Shown here piece by piece: positions 5,954 to 8,839 of a stretch of 8,839 nucleotides of DNA (the stretch's first letter is position 1; every line of letters starts with the position of its first letter). A program made the position numbers and the translations under genes. The stretch spans positions 1 through 8,839 of the forward strand of contig QGVE01000115.1 of the NCBI GenBank assembly GCA_003242675.1, in the 5' to 3' direction. The notes beneath the pieces are model-generated. The model was given only the letters and a program-made list of their open reading frames with translations. It was not told where the DNA came from and searched no databases. This DNA comes from Bacillota bacterium (lineage in GTDB: Bacteria > Bacillota_E > Symbiobacteriia > Symbiobacteriales > Symbiobacteriaceae).

Positions 5954-6162
5954 TCCTCGTTCCTCCTCAGGGGCCTTCCCTCGCGACGTGGGGGAGGGCC
6001 CGTTTCTATGGTTCCCGTATTCGTGCCGGCCGCCCGCGGTCCCTGCCCCGGCTCCCCGACCGGGCCGGAACCGCCAGCCGGCCCTATCGTCATGACGCTT
6101 CACACGAGCGCCTCCGGACCTGCCCCTGCTCCGGGTGCGGGCCGGAGGCACTGTGCTGCGCA
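5954..6162. other. Non-coding gap between the DUF1992 and PDO genes
   Basis: These 209 bases lie downstream of the DUF1992 stop and upstream of the selenoprotein on the same strand. They contain a long-loop inverted repeat (GCCTCCGG 6110-6117 with CCGGAGGC 6142-6149) that may end the DUF1992 transcript. I see no convincing gene. An AT-richer patch near 6000-6025 (minus strand ATACGGGAACCATAGAAA) could hold a promoter, but no clear hexamers were found. Confidence 0.4.
5962..5967 (-). promoter_or_regulatory. Ribosome binding site fixing the TTG start of the PDO
   Basis: A perfect AGGAGG on the minus strand lies eight bases before TTG at 5953-5951. It decides the start, because the frame stays open far upstream but encodes only GC-rich, family-unlike sequence there. 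Confidence 0.8.
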
Positions 6163-6564
6163 TCATTCCCGGTACCGCACCATGTCCACGATGCCCCGCG
6201 GCTTGTTCAGGTTGTAGAGCATGATCTTCTCGTTCAGCTCCTGGATGCGGGCCTGGCGCTCCGGGTGGTCCTTCGGGTGAGTTCGCAGCCACTCCTTGTC
6301 TTCCCGGATGGACTTCTCCAGCTCGATCCAGAGCGGCGCGGCCTTATTCTCCCGCAGAATCCGGTTGACCAGCCACGAGCCCTCCCGCGCATAGGGGTCG
6401 GGTTCGTCCTTTCTCAGGTCCAGCGGCTTGCCCTTGCCGGGCAGGTTGTCGAACTCGCCCCTCCGCATGGCCTCCTGGATGATTTCCTCCATCCACCCCA
6501 CCGTGAACTTCTGCGGCGCAGGCGCCTTCTCCCGGTCGCCGCCACTGGCCTTCTCGTCCGTCAC
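6163..6564 (-). CDS. DUF1992 (DnaJ-homologue C28-like) protein
   Basis: The protein has 133 residues from GTG at 6564, chosen because GGGGGGAG lies seven bases upstream; longer in-frame starts lack such a site. The conserved core is plain: IIQEAMRRGEFDNLPGKGKPL, followed by DPYAREGSWLVNRILRENKAAPLWIELEKSIRED. This is the DUF1992 signature found in small bacterial proteins and in eukaryotic DNAJC28, where no J-domain function is needed. The N-terminus is polar and probably disordered. The C-terminal half is a long charged helix ending in LNEKIMLYNLNKP, as in relatives. It is a soluble cytosolic protein of unknown function. It lies upstream of the PDO gene on the same strand but 209 bases away, so co-transcription is uncertain. 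Confidence 0.88.
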   Translation of the reverse strand: MTDEKASGGDREKAPAPQKFTVGWMEEIIQEAMRRGEFDNLPGKGKPLDLRKDEPDPYAREGSWLVNRILRENKAAPLWIELEKSIREDKEWLRTHPKDHPERQARIQELNEKIMLYNLNKPRGIVDMVRYRE

Positions 6565-6608
6565 TGCCCTCTCCCCCCTCGCGAATATCGTTCGCCACAA
6601 GGGCGTGG

Positions 6609-6757
6609 GAACCTGCAAGAGGGATCATTGCAGGGCGGTGCGCTCTAGGCGAAACCTGCAAGAGGGCTTCTACAGGGTCGCACGCTCATCATTGACGCAA
6701 GACAAAACCTGCCAAGAGGGGTTCCGCACGGCCGTGCTCTCAACATGGAAGCGAGAG
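6609..6757. repeat. Three imperfect copies of a ~50-bp repeat
   Basis: AACCTGCAAGAGGG begins at 6610 and 6653, and AACCTGCCAAGAGGG at 6706. Each copy continues with a related CAGGGnCGnnCGCTCt block, and copies two and three share a further TCAnCATTGAnGCnAGA tail. In the first copy CCTGCAA and TTGCAGG form a 7-bp inverted repeat with AGAGGGATC in the loop. A weaker hairpin exists in the second. GCACGGCCGTGC (6726-6737) in the third is a perfect 12-bp palindrome. The block fills the gap between the divergent DUF1992 gene and the SLH remnant. Spacer lengths (29 and 39 bases) and divergence do not fit CRISPR. Confidence 0.7.
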
Positions 6758-6791
6758 GGAAGGTATGCAACATTGTCTACAGCCCGATTAG

Positions 6792-7482
6792 CTTTGGCGA
6801 GGGGGTCCATTCCAACGTGACTCGAACAGTCCTCCGCCCATTCCGGTGTGGCACGCGGCGCCGGGTGACGGCGGCCTCTATCTGGTGGCGGACGGCGGCC
6901 AGATCCTGTGGACGCGCACCCCGACCTGCGACGTGCCCTTTGCCGACGTTCCCGCCGACTCCCCCGCCTGCACGGCCTTCGCCACGCTCCACAAGCGGCA
7001 TCCTCACAGGCCCTGCCGGCGCCAACATCCACCCGGACCAGCCGGTCACCCGCGGAGAGGTCGCCCGCCTGGTGGTGAGGGCGCTGGAGCAGGCGCGGGG
7101 CCAGACGCCCGCGCCCAGAGCCAGTGATCTCGAGTACCTCCAGGAGGCTGAACGGCTCGGCCGCTTGCAGTCGCCGACCTCCGGGGGGCCCGCCGCCTCC
7201 GCCCCGGTCACGCGCGCGCAGCTCATCAAGATCGCCGTGGCGGCCCACGGATTGGAGCCGGATCATGAAATGCAGGAATACTATCGCTTCAGAGGCCACT
7301 GGGTCTTTGGCTGGGCCGTCACAGCCGAGCGTTACAGCCTGATCGGCGATACGGGCATGGTATTCGGCGACGAAGCTCCGGACCCGTTGGACGAATTCTT
7401 CCATGAGGATCAGATCGATGCCCCGGTCACCCGGGCCGAACTGGCGATGATGCTCGTCAACATCCTCCAGTACGCCCCGTAG
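6792..7482 (+). pseudogene. Broken S-layer protein fragment with three SLH domains
   Basis: Two frames combine into the C-terminal part of an S-layer-type protein. The first frame (open from 6792, after TAG at 6789) reads PVWHAAPGDGGLYLVADGGQILW, then VPFADVPADSPACTAFATLHKR. The second frame (about 6994-7482) continues GILTGPAGANIHPDQPVTRGEVARLVVRALE. This completes SLH domain one. Domain two ends in APVTRAQLIKIAVAAHGLE, and domain three in DAPVTRAELAMMLVNILQYAP. SLH triplets anchor proteins to cell-wall polysaccharide. The frame change falls at 6996-6999, where one missing G would restore HKRGILTG. No start codon with a ribosome site and no signal peptide are present, so the gene is truncated as well as frameshifted. 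It ends before a strong terminator. Confidence 0.75.
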
Positions 7483-7502
7483 CGCAGCCCTGTCGAGCAC
7501 CG

Positions 7503-7536
7503 CGACCCCCCGACCGCGCGAGCGGTCGGGGGGTCG
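7503..7536. terminator. Strong bidirectional hairpin terminator
   Basis: A perfect 15-bp stem (CGACCCCCCGACCGC with its complement) closes a GCGA tetraloop of the stable GNRA type, 20 bases after the SLH fragment stop. Only TTCG follows on the plus strand, but the stem is very stable. It lies between convergent genes and can serve both, including the OsmC gene that ends at 7591. Confidence 0.75.
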
Positions 7537-7590
7537 TTCGCAGCGGCGCCCGGCCCCGCAGCCGGTCGGGGGGCCGGCATCAAATCGGCG

Positions 7591-8046
7591 CTAGGCCAGG
7601 TACTCCCAGGTGGAGTGGAACGGCACCTTGGCGGCGTTGATCAGGCCTGCGGCCGGGCAGCGGGCCTCCACCTTCTCCTTCAGCTCATTCAGCCGCTCCA
7701 GAGGCTCATCGGTCTTGATCTTCACGTTCAGGCGGACCTCGGTGAAATGCGGCTGCACCCCTGGCACGCCCATCAGGCCGCGGACATCAAGCACGCCGTC
7801 GGCCAGAAGTTCCACGGCCTCGTACTGGAAATCCATCTCCTTTGCGACCAGCGCGATCATGACGGACACGCAGCCGTTCAGCGCGGCCATCATGTACTCC
7901 ATCGGGTTCGGACCGGTATCGTCCCCGCCCAGCGCTTCGGGCTCGTCCGAGTAGAAGGGCGGGAAGTTACGGACCCTGAGGGCCGTCCGCACCTTGCCTT
8001 CCCAAGCGCCACGGCAGCGAACGGTCACCAGTTGCGGCTTGTCCAT
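7591..8046 (-). CDS. OsmC-family peroxiredoxin/stress protein
   Basis: The protein has 151 residues starting at ATG 8046, with AGGTGA nine bases upstream; the in-frame extension to 8157 has no ribosome site and crosses the promoter. The OsmC pattern is clear: PNPMEYMMAALNGCVSVMIALVAKE with C59, a beta-rich middle (VLDVRGLMGV, FTEVRLNVKI), and EARCPAAGLINAAKVPF with C130. These are the two active cysteines that reduce organic hydroperoxides in OsmC/Ohr proteins. The GVQPHF middle and short length point to the YhfA/OsmC-like branch rather than true Ohr, so the peroxide substrate is uncertain. It is cytosolic. It appears monocistronic, with its own promoter and a shared strong terminator. Confidence 0.9.
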   Translation of the reverse strand: MDKPQLVTVRCRGAWEGKVRTALRVRNFPPFYSDEPEALGGDDTGPNPMEYMMAALNGCVSVMIALVAKEMDFQYEAVELLADGVLDVRGLMGVPGVQPHFTEVRLNVKIKTDEPLERLNELKEKVEARCPAAGLINAAKVPFHSTWEYLA

Positions 8047-8098
8047 CGCGGCTGTCACCTGCAACACCCCCGGCACACGTGTTGAATCTCGTTCATAT

Positions 8099-8126
8099 AT
8101 TATCGAATTCACTAACCCGCGGCCAA
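8099..8126 (-). promoter_or_regulatory. Promoter of the OsmC-like gene
   Basis: On the minus strand TTGGCC (8126-8121) and GATAAT (8104-8099) are 16 bases apart; TAATAT two bases on is an alternative -10 with an 18-base spacer. The region is conspicuously AT-rich. The transcript would begin about 45 bases before the ATG at 8046. Confidence 0.6.
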
Positions 8127-8137
8127 GGGGTTGCTGA

Positions 8138-8165
8138 CCTATATTGCACGAGAGCAATGCATCAA
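8138..8165 (-). promoter_or_regulatory. Second possible promoter with inverted-repeat operator
   Basis: TTGATG (8165-8160) and TATAGG (8143-8138) are 16 bases apart on the minus strand. Between them lies the inverted repeat ATTGC-n6-GCAAT (8143-8158), well placed for a repressor. It is weaker than the proximal promoter. Confidence 0.35.
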
Positions 8166-8197
8166 TTCCGTGCAGGAGAAAAGTCTAGCCGACATGG

Positions 8198-8839
8198 TCA
8201 TTCCGGTGGTCTGCTGCCCAAGTCGGCGGGGCTCTCCTGCGGCCGCTCGGGCGCGAACCGCAGATTGGGAAGCAGCAGCGCCGTGGCGAGGCTCAGCAGC
8301 GCGGCCAGCAGCATCACCAGGTGCACGCTGCGCAGGGCCGCCGCCAGGGCCTCCTGCATGGCCCGCTGCAGTTCCGGTGCCAGCGCTGCACGCTGGACCG
8401 GGTCCAGGAGCCGGTTGGCCCACTGCCCCGCCTCCACCGCCGTGCGGGCGCCGACGCCGGGGATCCGCTGGAGCCGGCCCAGCAGGTCCCCGTTCATCAC
8501 GCCGCCCATCACCGAGACCCAGATCATGCCACCCAGCGTGCGGATGAACTGGAACGACGCGGTCGCCACGCCCCGCTGCGCCCATTCCACCGAGGACTGG
8601 ATGCCCAGGATGAAAGCCAGGGTGGAGAAGCCCATCCCGGCGCCGATCACGAACGTGACCAGGGCGAGCAGCACCTCGGGGATCTCGGTCATGCTCCGGG
8701 CCAGCACCACCAGCGCCAGGGAGCCGGCGACGTTGAGGCCGAGACCGAGCAGGGCCGAGGGGCGCACGCCCATGCGGATGATCAGCCGGCTGCCCAGCAC
8801 CGCCGCCAGCGGCCAGCCGATCGACAGCCAGAGCAGAGA
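8198..8839 (-). CDS. MFS drug transporter, DHA2 family, C-terminal part (runs off right edge)
   Basis: About 213 C-terminal residues are visible and the frame is open to the window edge. The segment WLSIGWPLAAVLGSRLIIRMGVRP, followed by hydrophobic helices LNVAGSLALVVL, LLALVTFVIGAGMGF and the loop GVATASFQFIRTLGGMIWVSVMGGV, is typical of the second half of 14-helix DHA2 (EmrB/QacA) exporters. A roughly 50-residue polar loop with Gln/Arg/Ala-rich helices (RLQRIPGVG to AALRSVH) precedes the last membrane helix (VMLLAALLSLATALLLP). The tail (APERPQESPADLGSRPPE) is cytosolic. Family members export drugs or metabolites by proton antiport; the substrate is unknown. It lies upstream of the OsmC gene on the same strand, about 150 bases away. 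Confidence 0.88.
   Translation of the reverse strand, partial: SLLWLSIGWPLAAVLGSRLIIRMGVRPSALLGLGLNVAGSLALVVLARSMTEIPEVLLALVTFVIGAGMGFSTLAFILGIQSSVEWAQRGVATASFQFIRTLGGMIWVSVMGGVMNGDLLGRLQRIPGVGARTAVEAGQWANRLLDPVQRAALAPELQRAMQEALAAALRSVHLVMLLAALLSLATALLLPNLRFAPERPQESPADLGSRPPE

Noticed and set aside
5516..6292. 258-residue reading of the PDO ending at TGA, beginning at 6292
   Set aside because: The first ~113 residues overlap the DUF1992 gene and the gap and look non-coding. AGGAGG fixes the start at 5953, and the TGA is better read as Sec than as the end.
6610..6720. Repeat block as a CRISPR array
   Set aside because: Only three units, 14-15-bp cores, unequal spacers that are themselves related, and no cas genes.
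6996..6999. Programmed -1 frameshift in the SLH gene
   Set aside because: There is no X-XXY-YYZ slippery heptamer at the junction and the gene also lacks its 5' end, so decay or sequence error is simpler.
8131..8547. Plus-strand frame opposite the MFS transporter
   Set aside because: Ala/Pro/Arg-rich shadow of the transporter gene; the opposite strand shows clear membrane helices and DHA2 motifs.

Overview
This window looks like a piece of chromosome from a high-GC Firmicute of the Symbiobacterium type. The reasons are very GC-rich coding DNA, strong Gram-positive ribosome binding sites with frequent GTG and TTG starts, and surface proteins with SLH and copper-amine-oxidase-N (stalk) domains. 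The genus is an inference from style; no marker gene is present.

Left part (1-3468): a secreted protein gene runs off the left edge on the minus strand. Divergent from it is a compact plus-strand operon. It holds a membrane-anchored DUF4375 (DMP19-like) protein, an aldehyde:ferredoxin oxidoreductase family tungsto/molybdo-pterin enzyme, and a MoaD/ThiS-type sulfur carrier ending in Gly-Gly. The carrier next to the oxidoreductase suggests dedicated pterin-cofactor supply.

Middle (3469-6790): a broken stalk-domain surface protein gene lacks its 5' end and carries a -1 frameshift. It is followed by a promoter with a tandem 10-bp repeat, then a membrane-anchored DsbA/BdbD-type thiol oxidoreductase (CPAC). 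Tail-to-tail with it on the minus strand is the most interesting gene here. It encodes a protein disulfide oxidoreductase with two thioredoxin folds, and the first active-site cysteine of its C-terminal CxxC is an in-frame TGA. The reading frame and the family homology continue past the TGA to a normal family length of 220 residues. A stem-loop with a G-first loop starts at the right distance after the TGA. I read this as a selenoprotein with a U-P-R-C active site. Its N-terminal CxxC is lost (DPST). A DUF1992 gene lies upstream of it on the same strand, then a non-coding block with three imperfect copies of a roughly 50-bp repeat.

Right part (6790-8839): a second broken surface protein (three SLH domains, no 5' end, one -1 frameshift) ends at a very strong GNRA-loop hairpin terminator shared with a convergent OsmC-family peroxiredoxin gene. 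The window closes with the C-terminal part of a DHA2-type MFS drug transporter on the minus strand.

Taken together, thiol/selenol redox proteins (DsbA-like, Sec-PDO, OsmC) and an oxygen-sensitive tungsten enzyme sit among decaying cell-surface genes.
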